A stretch of DNA of 64,000 nucleotides from Pacificispira sp002696645 (GTDB lineage: Bacteria > Pseudomonadota > Alphaproteobacteria > UBA8366 > Aestuariispiraceae): NCBI RefSeq assembly GCF_048892425.1, contig NZ_JBLZHU010000005.1, positions 1 through 64,000 on the forward strand, given 5' to 3'. Both the position numbers and the translations under genes were made by a program. Shown here piece by piece: positions 33,161-41,286 of this stretch. The notes under the pieces were generated by a model that worked only from the letters and a program-made list of their open reading frames with translations, did not search any database and was not told where the DNA came from. Each line of letters begins with the position of its first letter. Within the stretch, counting starts at the first letter, position 1.

Positions 33161-35476
33161 TTACGTCCCGGATTGCGATAGAATTCCATTCAGGAGTCTC
33201 TCAGAGGTCATGGGAATGCGCGTCATTCGTGCGCCGGTCGCGTTATAGATTGCATTGGCAATCGCGGGGGCAACGCCAACGATACCGGCTTCTCCAATGC
33301 TTTTGGCACCATACGGTCCCGTTGTTTCCGGGGCGTCTTCAATCAGCATGACCACGATTTCATCAGGAGAATCCAATCCGTCAGGAATTTTGTAATCCAT
33401 AAAGGATGGATTGGTTAGATGGCCGTTTTCCCACACCAATTCTTCCAGCAGGGCATAGCCAACGCCCTGAACGACAGCGCCATGCACCTGTCCCTCGACA
33501 CTTTGTGGATTGATGGCACGCCCAATGTCGTGAGCGGACCAGACTTTCTGAACCACAGCCTTGCCGGTCACTGTATCGACATCCACGACGGCCCCCACGG
33601 CCCCAAAAACATAGACGCCCAGATTATCAAAGGCAAAATTCGACATCTCGGCCCGTTTGGGATCAAAGCGCGGCCCGTCGAAGGCAAAGGCATGGTGTCC
33701 CATAATTGGACCCCCGACGCGATTGAAGGCCCGGGCTGCGATTTCCCTGAAACTCGTCTGCCGGTCCGATCCGACAACCCGGACCGTACCGCCTATTTCC
33801 AGTTCCAGATCATCCTTGCTGCATTCCAGCATATCTGCAGCATCATTCAGGATTCGATCCCGCATTTCCACGGTCGCCTGCATCACAGCCCGTCCCGCGG
33901 TGTAGGTGATACGGCTGGCCGCAGTTTTCCAATTATATGGGGAACTGTCTGTGTCCTGGGTCGCATAGGCGATGGATTCTAGGGGAAGGCGCAATGTCTC
34001 CGCACATATTTGCGGTAACACGGTATCCGACCCTTGTCCGATATCCACCACGCCGGTTTGCAGGGCAACCGTGCCATCAGCCCGCAAATTGACAAAGGCG
34101 CTGGTGCCCATCAGGCCGGAAATATGAGACAGGCCTGATATGCCAACGCCCCTGACCCACCCGTCCTGGGGGGCTGGCAAAGCGGAGACATCTTTCTTCA
34201 GAGCCGCATCCAGCGCATCCAGACATTCGGTCATTGCACAGGACGGCACTGTTTGGCCCCCCAACCAAGCGTCACCAGCCTTCATGGCATTGCGGCGGCG
34301 CAATTCTATCGGGTCCATATCAAGTTTTGCGGCAAGTGCGTCCAATTGGCTTTCACTGGCGAATGTTGCCTGTGGATTGCCAAACCCCCGGAAGGAGCCC
34401 GCTTTCAGTTTGTTGGTGTAAACGGCATGGCCCTTAACACGAACATTGGGGCAGTTATAGGGGCCTCTGGAACACAGCATCCCGAAGCTCAGCACTGCTG
34501 GGCTCTCGTCTGAATAGGCACCAGCATCGAACCAAAGCTCTGCTTCTCGCGCGACAAGGGTGCCATCCTGTTTTGCGCCTGTGCGCATTTTAATGCGCGT
34601 AGGATGGCGGGAACGCAGCATTTCCATATCTTGCGCCCGGGTCAGAGTGATTTTAACAGGGCGTCCTGATGCGCGGGCGAGAGCAACCGCAATGGGCTGA
34701 ACACTAACGCCGTTTTTGCCGCCAAAGCCTCCGCCGATCTTGGGGGCGATACAGCGGATCTTGGACATCGGGATATCCAGTTCCTCGCTAATGCGACCCT
34801 GTAGATAAAAGATTGATTGTGCGGTTGAACGCACAGTAATGCGACCGGCGAGGTCCGGTTCTGCCAAGGCGCTGCAGGGTTCCATATAGGCGTGATACTG
34901 GGCGGGTGTCTCATAGACATCTTCGACAATGACATCACAGGCCCCCCAGACTGACTCTGGATCACCTTCCAGAATACCGGCGGACCAGAAGATATTGCCG
35001 TTGGTTTCTGTATCGCTGTTACGCGTATAGCGATCCTGATCTGGATGCACCAAGGGGGCGTCTTGCGCCAAGGCGTCATCCAGAGAGCAGACAGCTGTGT
35101 AATCTTCATAGTCAACCGAGATCATTTGTGCTGCGAGGTCGGCTGCTTCCTTGGTTTCCGCTGCGACGGCCGCTACAGGCTCCCCAACATAGCGGACGTG
35201 GCCGCGCGCCAATGTTACTTCATCTTTGATAAAGGAGCCGACCAATTTGTCGGGTAAGTCATCCGCCGTTATGATCGATATAACCCCCGGCACGGCAAGG
35301 GCGTCGGTCAAATCAATGGCTTTGATGCGCCCGCTTGCAATCGGACTGGCGGTGATTGCTCCATACAGCATGCCAGACACCGTGTAATCATCCGCATATT
35401 TTGCCGCCCCACCCACTTTTTCTGATGAATCCAGACGAGCGGAAGACATCCCAACTGCACTAAAAGAATTCGTCAT
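33161..35476 (-). CDS. molybdenum hydroxylase large subunit (xanthine dehydrogenase family)
   Basis: 771 aa from ATG 35476, which overlaps the iron-sulfur subunit stop (ATGA); the open frame extends to 35647 inside that gene. Aldehyde oxidase/xanthine dehydrogenase a/b hammerhead at the N-terminus (DSSEKVGGAAKYADDYTVSGMLYGAI), then the molybdopterin domain with APKIGGGFGGKNGV, KAGSFRGFGNPQATFASE and the catalytic glutamate E729 in GAKSIGEAGIVG. The motif does not match the CO-dehydrogenase AYxCSFR loop, so this is a hydroxylase of an aldehyde or N-heterocycle. It forms an L-S-M trimer with the next two genes. Exact substrate unknown. Confidence 0.93.
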   Translation of the reverse strand: MTNSFSAVGMSSARLDSSEKVGGAAKYADDYTVSGMLYGAITASPIASGRIKAIDLTDALAVPGVISIITADDLPDKLVGSFIKDEVTLARGHVRYVGEPVAAVAAETKEAADLAAQMISVDYEDYTAVCSLDDALAQDAPLVHPDQDRYTRNSDTETNGNIFWSAGILEGDPESVWGACDVIVEDVYETPAQYHAYMEPCSALAEPDLAGRITVRSTAQSIFYLQGRISEELDIPMSKIRCIAPKIGGGFGGKNGVSVQPIAVALARASGRPVKITLTRAQDMEMLRSRHPTRIKMRTGAKQDGTLVAREAELWFDAGAYSDESPAVLSFGMLCSRGPYNCPNVRVKGHAVYTNKLKAGSFRGFGNPQATFASESQLDALAAKLDMDPIELRRRNAMKAGDAWLGGQTVPSCAMTECLDALDAALKKDVSALPAPQDGWVRGVGISGLSHISGLMGTSAFVNLRADGTVALQTGVVDIGQGSDTVLPQICAETLRLPLESIAYATQDTDSSPYNWKTAASRITYTAGRAVMQATVEMRDRILNDAADMLECSKDDLELEIGGTVRVVGSDRQTSFREIAARAFNRVGGPIMGHHAFAFDGPRFDPKRAEMSNFAFDNLGVYVFGAVGAVVDVDTVTGKAVVQKVWSAHDIGRAINPQSVEGQVHGAVVQGVGYALLEELVWENGHLTNPSFMDYKIPDGLDSPDEIVVMLIEDAPETTGPYGAKSIGEAGIVGVAPAIANAIYNATGARMTRIPMTSERLLNGILSQSGT

Positions 35477-35955
35477 GATCCTGCCTTCCCCGCGACAGCC
35501 TCGGCGGCATCCACAATTTTTACATATCCTGTGCATCGGCAAAGATGACCTGACAGAGCCTCCCTTATCTTTGTGCGATCCGGCTTGGGGTCTTCGCGTA
35601 GCAAGGACGTCAGGGCGATGGTCACACCCGCTGTGCAAAACCCGCATTGTACGCCGCCGCTGTCGACCAGGGCTTGCTGTAAGACAGACAGTTTTCCATT
35701 CTCCAACAGCCCCTCTACCGTTTCCACATCCCGCCCGTTGCAGGTCGCAGCCATCGTCAGGCAGGACCGCATTGGGTTGCCATCAATCAGAACCGTGCAG
35801 GCGCCACAAAGGCCCTGGTTGCAGCCTCGTTTCGATCCGGTTAGTCCAAAACCTTCCCGCAACAGGGACAGCAACGTTTCCGTTGATTTGCAGAAGATAT
35901 TTTTAGGGCTTTTGTTCAGCGTAAAGCGAATTGGAATCTCATCGGTATCGGTCAT
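35473..35955 (-). CDS. molybdenum hydroxylase small (2x[2Fe-2S]) subunit
   Basis: 160 aa. Plant-type ferredoxin cluster cysteines in GCNQGLCGACTVLIDG...C and the second cluster in CGFCTAG...CRCTGY, the invariant pattern of CoxS/XdhC-like subunits. It passes electrons from the Mo centre to the FAD subunit. It overlaps both neighbours by four bases, so the three subunits are translationally coupled. Confidence 0.95.
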   Translation of the reverse strand: MTDTDEIPIRFTLNKSPKNIFCKSTETLLSLLREGFGLTGSKRGCNQGLCGACTVLIDGNPMRSCLTMAATCNGRDVETVEGLLENGKLSVLQQALVDSGGVQCGFCTAGVTIALTSLLREDPKPDRTKIREALSGHLCRCTGYVKIVDAAEAVAGKAGS

Positions 35956-36824
35956 GCCGTTCCCTCCAGATCAGAGGTCAATTGGGTCTTCAATGCCTGG
36001 CTCAGGGCCCGGTGGATCAAACGCGGCATTAACATCAAACGATAGTCGGCACTGCCCCGCATGTCGTCGATCGGATTGCACAACGGTTCCAGGGAAGCAC
36101 TGAAATCCTGGATCGCATCTTCTGTCAGGGGATGTCCGATCAGGCTGTTTTCATCAGACGGACTGCGCACCGGCTTTTCAGCGATGCCCCCCACAGCGAT
36201 CCGGGCTGTTTTTACAACATCATCTAAAATACGCAGACACACGGCGACAGAAACTGTGGCAAAATCCCCATCCGCGCGGGTAAATTTTTCATAATGTACC
36301 GAAGCACCGCTTGGATCAGGCGGAATGACAACGGATACAACAATCTCCCCCGGTTCAAGGGCAGTTTCCAGCCAATCAACAAAGAATTCCGACGCCGGGA
36401 TCTGACGTGTCGTCCCAGATCCGGCAATGTTAACGATGGCATCGGCGGCGGTGATCGCTGTCGGGTAATCTGCTGATGGATCCGCGTGACAGATAGAGCC
36501 ACCGATGGTTCCCATATTGCGGATTGCGGGATGTCCGATCCGTCGGGCCGCTGCGGCAACGATCCTTTGCGCCCCGGTAAATCCATCATAGCGGGCGACA
36601 TCGGCGTGACGGGCCATTGCCCCAATCTGGACGGAACCATCGGGTAAGGCTTGAATATTCGCCAGATCCGGTATCTTCCGAAGGCTGATCAAATGGGACG
36701 GTGCCAGCAACCCTGCATTCATCATGGCAACCAAACTGGCGCCGCCGGCCAAACAGCGGGCGTCCGGCTGTTCGGAGAGCAGATGACAAACCTCTTCTAA
36801 TGTTTCTGGTTCTGAAAAAACCAT
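35952..36824 (-). CDS. molybdenum hydroxylase medium (FAD-binding) subunit
   Basis: 290 aa. FAD-binding motifs LAGGASLVAMM and IGHPAIRNMGTIGGSICHADPSADYPTAITAADA match the CoxM/PCMH family. First gene of the medium-small-large order. The promoter region (36825-36967) is shared with a divergent C-C hydrolase gene and contains a motif repeated upstream of the dctPQM operon. Confidence 0.93.
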   Translation of the reverse strand: MVFSEPETLEEVCHLLSEQPDARCLAGGASLVAMMNAGLLAPSHLISLRKIPDLANIQALPDGSVQIGAMARHADVARYDGFTGAQRIVAAAARRIGHPAIRNMGTIGGSICHADPSADYPTAITAADAIVNIAGSGTTRQIPASEFFVDWLETALEPGEIVVSVVIPPDPSGASVHYEKFTRADGDFATVSVAVCLRILDDVVKTARIAVGGIAEKPVRSPSDENSLIGHPLTEDAIQDFSASLEPLCNPIDDMRGSADYRLMLMPRLIHRALSQALKTQLTSDLEGTA

Positions 36825-36902
36825 TTAGGGTCCTACCTTGATCACGGACGAAATATTTTATGCATAAAATGGTTTCATATAGACATTTTCTGGTCAATGC
36901 TT

Positions 36903-36922
36903 AATACCGATTGGTAATCGTT
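36903..36922. promoter_or_regulatory. operator-like motif A shared with the dctP promoter
   Basis: AATACCGATTG (36903-36913) followed by GTAATCG. The same 11-mer recurs at 41030-41040. Both fit ACCGA-N7-TCG(G/T)T. The site lies between the divergent molybdenum hydroxylase and hydrolase genes. The binding regulator is unknown; the TIM-barrel/Fis-type regulator at 41287 is one candidate. Confidence 0.55.
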
Positions 36923-36967
36923 TTCTGTAAACTAAATCTGTTCTGTGACAGCAACGCGAGGCACGAC

Positions 36968-38131
36968 ATGTTCGAATATTTTGGTGAGAATTATTCTTGG
37001 GACCTCGCCGTTTTGATGGCGATGCAACTGGGGGGACATCCATCCGAGATTGATGAGGCGTGTCGACCACTGCGTGCTTTGGCTGCTGCGCCGGACGCCA
37101 AGACGAATACCACTATTCAGGTCGCGTGGCTGGAGGCCTGGTTGGCACTGGCCAAAAAATTGGAAAGCAAGGCTGATCAGGATGTTTCTGAGAACCATCG
37201 CTTGAGTGCGGCAGGAAAATACCGACGCGCCTGCGTCTATTATCAACAGGCGGACCGTATGGCCCCCCATGATGATCCACGCAAGGCGCTTGCCTATGAT
37301 GCGATGCGCGGAACATTTCAAAAATCGATCCAGAATGCGGATATTCCTATGGAATGGGTTGAGATTCCCTATGAGGGAACAACGCTGCCGGCTCTGTTCC
37401 TGCGGGGTCAGGGGGATGGTCCGCAACCCTGTATGATTGGTTTCGATGGATTTGATGTGACCAAGGAATGGACGTATCTGTCTGGTCTGGCAGATGCCTT
37501 GCGCGCACGAGGGGTATCGACCTTATTGGTTGATCATCCAGGCGTTGGTCTGGCGTTGCGCGATCGTGGCCTGCCCGCCGTGGTAGAGACGGAGCGTCCA
37601 GCCTCAGCCTGCGTCGATTATCTGATGGGGCGGGATGACACCAATGATGAAATTGGCATCGTCGCCATGAGCCTGGGTGGATACTATGCCCCGCGCGCGG
37701 CTGCATTCGAAAAACGCTTGAAAGCTTGTATTGCCTGGGGTGCGCGTTGGGATAATACGGAATCTCATGGCCGAATCTTGCGCGATCCCAATGCGGCCAG
37801 GTCCATTCCGGGTTGGATTGATCACGCCCTCAAGGTCTATGGTCAGCCTGACATAGAAAGCTGTGCTGCGATGATTGCCAAGATGAGCCTAGCAGGCGTT
37901 GCAGACCGGATCGAATGTCCGTTGCTGGTGGTTCATGGCGAAAATGACCGCCAGGTTCCCTTCGATCAGGCACAGAAGACCATTGATGGCGCGGTAAATG
38001 CCCGACGCAGGGACTTACGGGTCTTCACCAAAGAAGAAGGCGGTTGCGAACATGTGAATGGCGACAATTTCAGTCTAGCCATCGATGTGATCGCGGATTG
38101 GTCTGCCGATGTCTTGTTGGGGCGGCTTTAA
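36968..38131 (+). CDS. alpha/beta hydrolase similar to 2,6-dihydroxypseudooxynicotine hydrolase
   Basis: 387 aa from ATG 36968. An N-terminal helical domain of about 125 residues precedes an alpha/beta-hydrolase core, the same organisation as the C-C-bond hydrolase of bacterial nicotine degradation and the FrsA group. Catalytic triad candidates: S235 (VAMSLGGYY), D327 (HGENDRQVP) and H362 (GGCEHVNGD). Divergent from the molybdenum hydroxylase operon with a shared promoter region, a pairing also seen in N-heterocycle catabolism. The 3' end overlaps the convergent dctM by four bases. Substrate not established. Confidence 0.8.
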   Translation: MFEYFGENYSWDLAVLMAMQLGGHPSEIDEACRPLRALAAAPDAKTNTTIQVAWLEAWLALAKKLESKADQDVSENHRLSAAGKYRRACVYYQQADRMAPHDDPRKALAYDAMRGTFQKSIQNADIPMEWVEIPYEGTTLPALFLRGQGDGPQPCMIGFDGFDVTKEWTYLSGLADALRARGVSTLLVDHPGVGLALRDRGLPAVVETERPASACVDYLMGRDDTNDEIGIVAMSLGGYYAPRAAAFEKRLKACIAWGARWDNTESHGRILRDPNAARSIPGWIDHALKVYGQPDIESCAAMIAKMSLAGVADRIECPLLVVHGENDRQVPFDQAQKTIDGAVNARRRDLRVFTKEEGGCEHVNGDNFSLAIDVIADWSADVLLGRL

Positions 38132-39444
38132 GGGCTGGTTAGTGATACCAATCCTGTTGCCAGTTCTGGCACAAATATGATGCACAACAACAGCAACAAT
38201 CCTAACCCGACGAATGGGGCCGCAGCCATATAGACCTGCCGCATCGTGACTTCTGGCGGGGCAACCCCTTTCATGACAAATAACAGCAGTCCGAATGGCG
38301 GCGTCGTCAGGCTGATCTCCATCACCAGCAACAGGATCACACCAAACCACACGGGTTCATATCCTGCCGCCGTCGCCATTGGCATGAAGAATGGCAGCGT
38401 GATCAGTAACATGCTGAGTTGGTCCATGAAGGCCCCCAGAAACAGCAGGATACCGATCATCGCGAACAGCTGAACCATCGGGTCCAGACCCAGGGCATTC
38501 ACCATGGTCAATAGGCCGGAAGTTGCCCCCGAGAAAGCAAGAATCTGAGAGAATGTCAGTGAACCGGCAATGATCAGTAAGATGGTGACAGTAATTTTTG
38601 TCGTTTCCATCAAGGCCAGCTTCAGGGACTCCCAGGTTAACTGGCGGTACAGCATTGCGGCGATCAACGCGCCGATGGCTCCTAATGCAGCGGATTCGCT
38701 GGGGGTTGCGACACCGGTCAGAATCCCGCCGACGACCAGGACAAACAATCCGAACAAGGGAACAACATGTTTCAAGAAGGGATCTATGCGTTCCCTGAAC
38801 GACATCGCCTGCACGTCCTGGCTGGGGGCAAGGCTGGGGTTCAGATGGCATCGAATAACCACATAGCCAATGCACAAACAGGCCATTAACAAGCCAGGGA
38901 CGATGCCTGCGATTAACAATTTACCAATCGAGATACCAGCCAGACTGCCCAATAGAACAGCCAAGGCAGATGGGGGAATCAACATTGCGATACCGCCCGT
39001 TGCCATGATCGGCCCCATGGCGATGGTGGGATGATACCCACGCTTGCGCATGTCGGGTAACAAGGTGCTGCCCAGAAGAGCGGTATTAGCCATTGTTGAG
39101 CCGGAAAGAGTTGAAAATACGGTCCCGCCACAGATCGCCACCAGGGACAACCGACCGGGCACTCGCAGAATCAAACGGTCCACGGCATCAATCGCACGAT
39201 GGGCAAGGCGGGTCTGAAACAGGATCTCTCCCATCAGGACAAACATTGCGATGGGGGCGAGTGAGAAGGACGAGACCGCATCAACTGCATTCCGGGCCAA
39301 TTGGATCAATCCCCCATTTCCTCCCAGGAAAACCAGGGCACCGACCACATTGACCCCTAGGAAAGCAAAGGCGACGGGCGTTCCCAGCATCATCAAAAAA
39401 ATCACGCCACCCAGCAAAAGGGGAAGGGCAAAATACCATTCCAT
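38128..39444 (-). CDS. dctM: TRAP transporter large permease, DctM family
   Basis: 438 aa with about 12 transmembrane helices. Family features: LLLGGVIFLMMLGTPVAFAFLGVN at the N-terminus, FSTLSGSTMANTALLGSTLLPDMRKRGYHPTIAMGPIMATGGIAMLIPPSALAVLLGSLAGISIGKLLIAG in the core. It forms the sodium-driven translocation unit with DctQ. Gap of six bases to dctQ. Last gene of the dctP-Q-M operon. Confidence 0.94.
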   Translation of the reverse strand: MEWYFALPLLLGGVIFLMMLGTPVAFAFLGVNVVGALVFLGGNGGLIQLARNAVDAVSSFSLAPIAMFVLMGEILFQTRLAHRAIDAVDRLILRVPGRLSLVAICGGTVFSTLSGSTMANTALLGSTLLPDMRKRGYHPTIAMGPIMATGGIAMLIPPSALAVLLGSLAGISIGKLLIAGIVPGLLMACLCIGYVVIRCHLNPSLAPSQDVQAMSFRERIDPFLKHVVPLFGLFVLVVGGILTGVATPSESAALGAIGALIAAMLYRQLTWESLKLALMETTKITVTILLIIAGSLTFSQILAFSGATSGLLTMVNALGLDPMVQLFAMIGILLFLGAFMDQLSMLLITLPFFMPMATAAGYEPVWFGVILLLVMEISLTTPPFGLLLFVMKGVAPPEVTMRQVYMAAAPFVGLGLLLLLCIIFVPELATGLVSLTSP

Positions 39445-39450
39445 ATGATT

Positions 39451-39966
39451 TTAACCTTCTTGGATTTGGTGTTGCAGGGTGGGCGGTGTACGGCCGCGTA
39501 TGCCAGACAGGCGCAGGAGAAATTCTATCAATAACAGCAGTGCACCGATTGGTAATGGAAGCAGCAGCCAGAATTGTGGAAAGATGAATGACTTGAACAC
39601 CAATGTGCCTGCCATCCAGGCTTTCCATGTGGCAAGGCCTCCAGCGTAAATCAGGGTTGCCGAGACAATTAGGCCAATCAAATTGACCATCACAGCCGCA
39701 ATGGATTTCCATTTTGGAGACAGCGAGTCGGTCACAATTTCGACCATGATATGTGCGCCCAGCCGCAGCGCCCAGGGAGACGCCAGAACGGTAACGATGT
39801 AGAGCGCATATTCGGTCAGTTCGATGACACCGTTCAGGCGCGGAGCAAATGGGATATGGCGCGTTAAGGCATCAAAGGCGATGAGAAAAGTGATCGCGAA
39901 AAGAATGCACGCTGCAAGAACTGCCAGCCCATCAATCAGGCGGTCAAACAGTCTTACAGCGCGCAT
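39451..39966 (-). CDS. dctQ: TRAP transporter small permease, DctQ family
   Basis: 171 aa, four hydrophobic helices, with the family's WALRLGAHIMVEIV loop between helices 2 and 3. Partner of DctM. The intergenic gap to dctP is 29 bp. Confidence 0.9.
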   Translation of the reverse strand: MRAVRLFDRLIDGLAVLAACILFAITFLIAFDALTRHIPFAPRLNGVIELTEYALYIVTVLASPWALRLGAHIMVEIVTDSLSPKWKSIAAVMVNLIGLIVSATLIYAGGLATWKAWMAGTLVFKSFIFPQFWLLLPLPIGALLLLIEFLLRLSGIRGRTPPTLQHQIQEG

Positions 39967-39995
39967 TTTAATTTTCCGATCGATCAGAGACTAAG

Positions 39996-40967
39996 TTACT
40001 TCGACAGGAGTGGCCGCAATTTGCCAATGCTGTCCGCGTTTTCACCTTCCAGAAGTGACCAATAGGCACCAAGCGCCATGTCTTGCAGACTGGCGGCGTC
40101 ATCCTTGGAAAGGGTGATAACCGTCATTCCCTTATCAACCATCTTCTGACCTTCAGCCTGGTCTGCTGCGACCATGGCTGGCGCCATTTCCATTTCGACG
40201 GCTTCTGCGGCGCTGGAAAGAACCGCTTTCTGCTCATCAGACAAGGAATCCCAACGTTCCTTGTTGACTGTGATTGTGACAACGGCGTGATAGAAACCAG
40301 GATCAACACGATATTTCGTCACGTCATCCCAGCCCGCGGGTGCGACTTCGGACATAGCATTGGCATATCCATCCACCACGCCGCGTTCCATCGCCGTATA
40401 CAATTCGCCACGGCTGGTTTCCACCTGACGCGCCCCAAGCGCATCAAAGAAATGTCGGTAGGTCGGGGTCGTACGAAGGGGGAAATCTTTCAGATCCGCC
40501 AGCGTTTCAATCGGCTCGTCCAGGAATAAGTGGAATTGTAACCCATATCCGTATTGTGCCAGAAACTGCCAGCCGGCCGCATTATAGCGGGTTTGCAGAT
40601 AATCAATCGCCCCATTTTTCCGCTGTTCTGCAGGAGGGACAGAAGCCAATTGCAGGGCATCTGCCTCTAATATGATCCCGCGATAGTAAGCGGGGGGAAG
40701 CCCGGCAACATCAATCACACCCTCGCTTAACGCATTGGGCATTTCCCGGGATGGAATTGCTTCAGGGCCCAGAACCGGGTCAATGCGAACCAGCCCTTTT
40801 CCTGTTTCATTTACCCGTTCAACGAATTGATTAAAGACTGACCGAAACAGTGACTTGTCAGACTTGATAAACATGGCGCCTTTCAGCACAGCTTCTTCTG
40901 CCTGCGCAGGCGCACCGGTCAGTAGAAGTGTCGATAGGCCCAGAACTGCAAAATACCGTCTCATCAT
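39996..40967 (-). CDS. dctP: TRAP transporter solute-binding protein, DctP family
   Basis: 323 aa. Sec signal MMRRYFAVLGLSTLLLTGAPAQA-EEA, then the DctP fold with SEGVIDVAGLPPAYYRGIILEADALQLASVPP, FPLRTTPTYRHFFDALGARQVETSRGELYTAMERGVVDGYAN, including the conserved arginine region that clamps a ligand carboxylate. Binds an unknown organic acid in the periplasm. Transcribed divergently from the regulator at 41287. Confidence 0.93.
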   Translation of the reverse strand: MMRRYFAVLGLSTLLLTGAPAQAEEAVLKGAMFIKSDKSLFRSVFNQFVERVNETGKGLVRIDPVLGPEAIPSREMPNALSEGVIDVAGLPPAYYRGIILEADALQLASVPPAEQRKNGAIDYLQTRYNAAGWQFLAQYGYGLQFHLFLDEPIETLADLKDFPLRTTPTYRHFFDALGARQVETSRGELYTAMERGVVDGYANAMSEVAPAGWDDVTKYRVDPGFYHAVVTITVNKERWDSLSDEQKAVLSSAAEAVEMEMAPAMVAADQAEGQKMVDKGMTVITLSKDDAASLQDMALGAYWSLLEGENADSIGKLRPLLSK

Positions 40968-41286
40968 AACCCTCCTGTTCTTCGTTTTTGATATTGAAAC
41001 GAGTATGAGGCCAAGTAATTTTTTGTGTCAATACCGATTGTCATTCGGTACTGGTTTTATTTCTGATAAACCGTGCAATGTAGACATGCATTGCCTGACA
41101 ACATCACTTCTTGCCTGCAGTAGGATTCTTGATGCCCTTTTGTCGATGACGTGGGTATGCGGTGCCTGCGATCATTATTCTCTGAATGTTTTGCCAGCGC
41201 AGTAAATTCGGTAGCATGCTATGCCAATTGATAAGGCTGTGTGATGAAGCTGATGTCCGTCGGGAATACCAGGGTAAGGGCTGAAA
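40968..41286. promoter_or_regulatory. divergent intergenic region with operator-like motif B
   Basis: Between dctP (minus) and the TIM-barrel regulator (plus). AATACCGATTG at 41030-41040 continues as TCATTCGGTA, giving the palindrome TACCGA-N7-TCGGTA (41032-41050) and matching motif A at 36903. The AT-rich stretch beside it (aattttttgtgtcaa) probably contains the dctP promoter. No gene or RNA recognised in the remaining part to 41286. Confidence 0.55.

Noticed and set aside
39093..39353. Plus-strand frames opposite dctM and similar shadow frames over the TRAP and ABC genes
   Set aside because: They oppose strongly supported membrane-protein genes and show low-complexity translations without family features.
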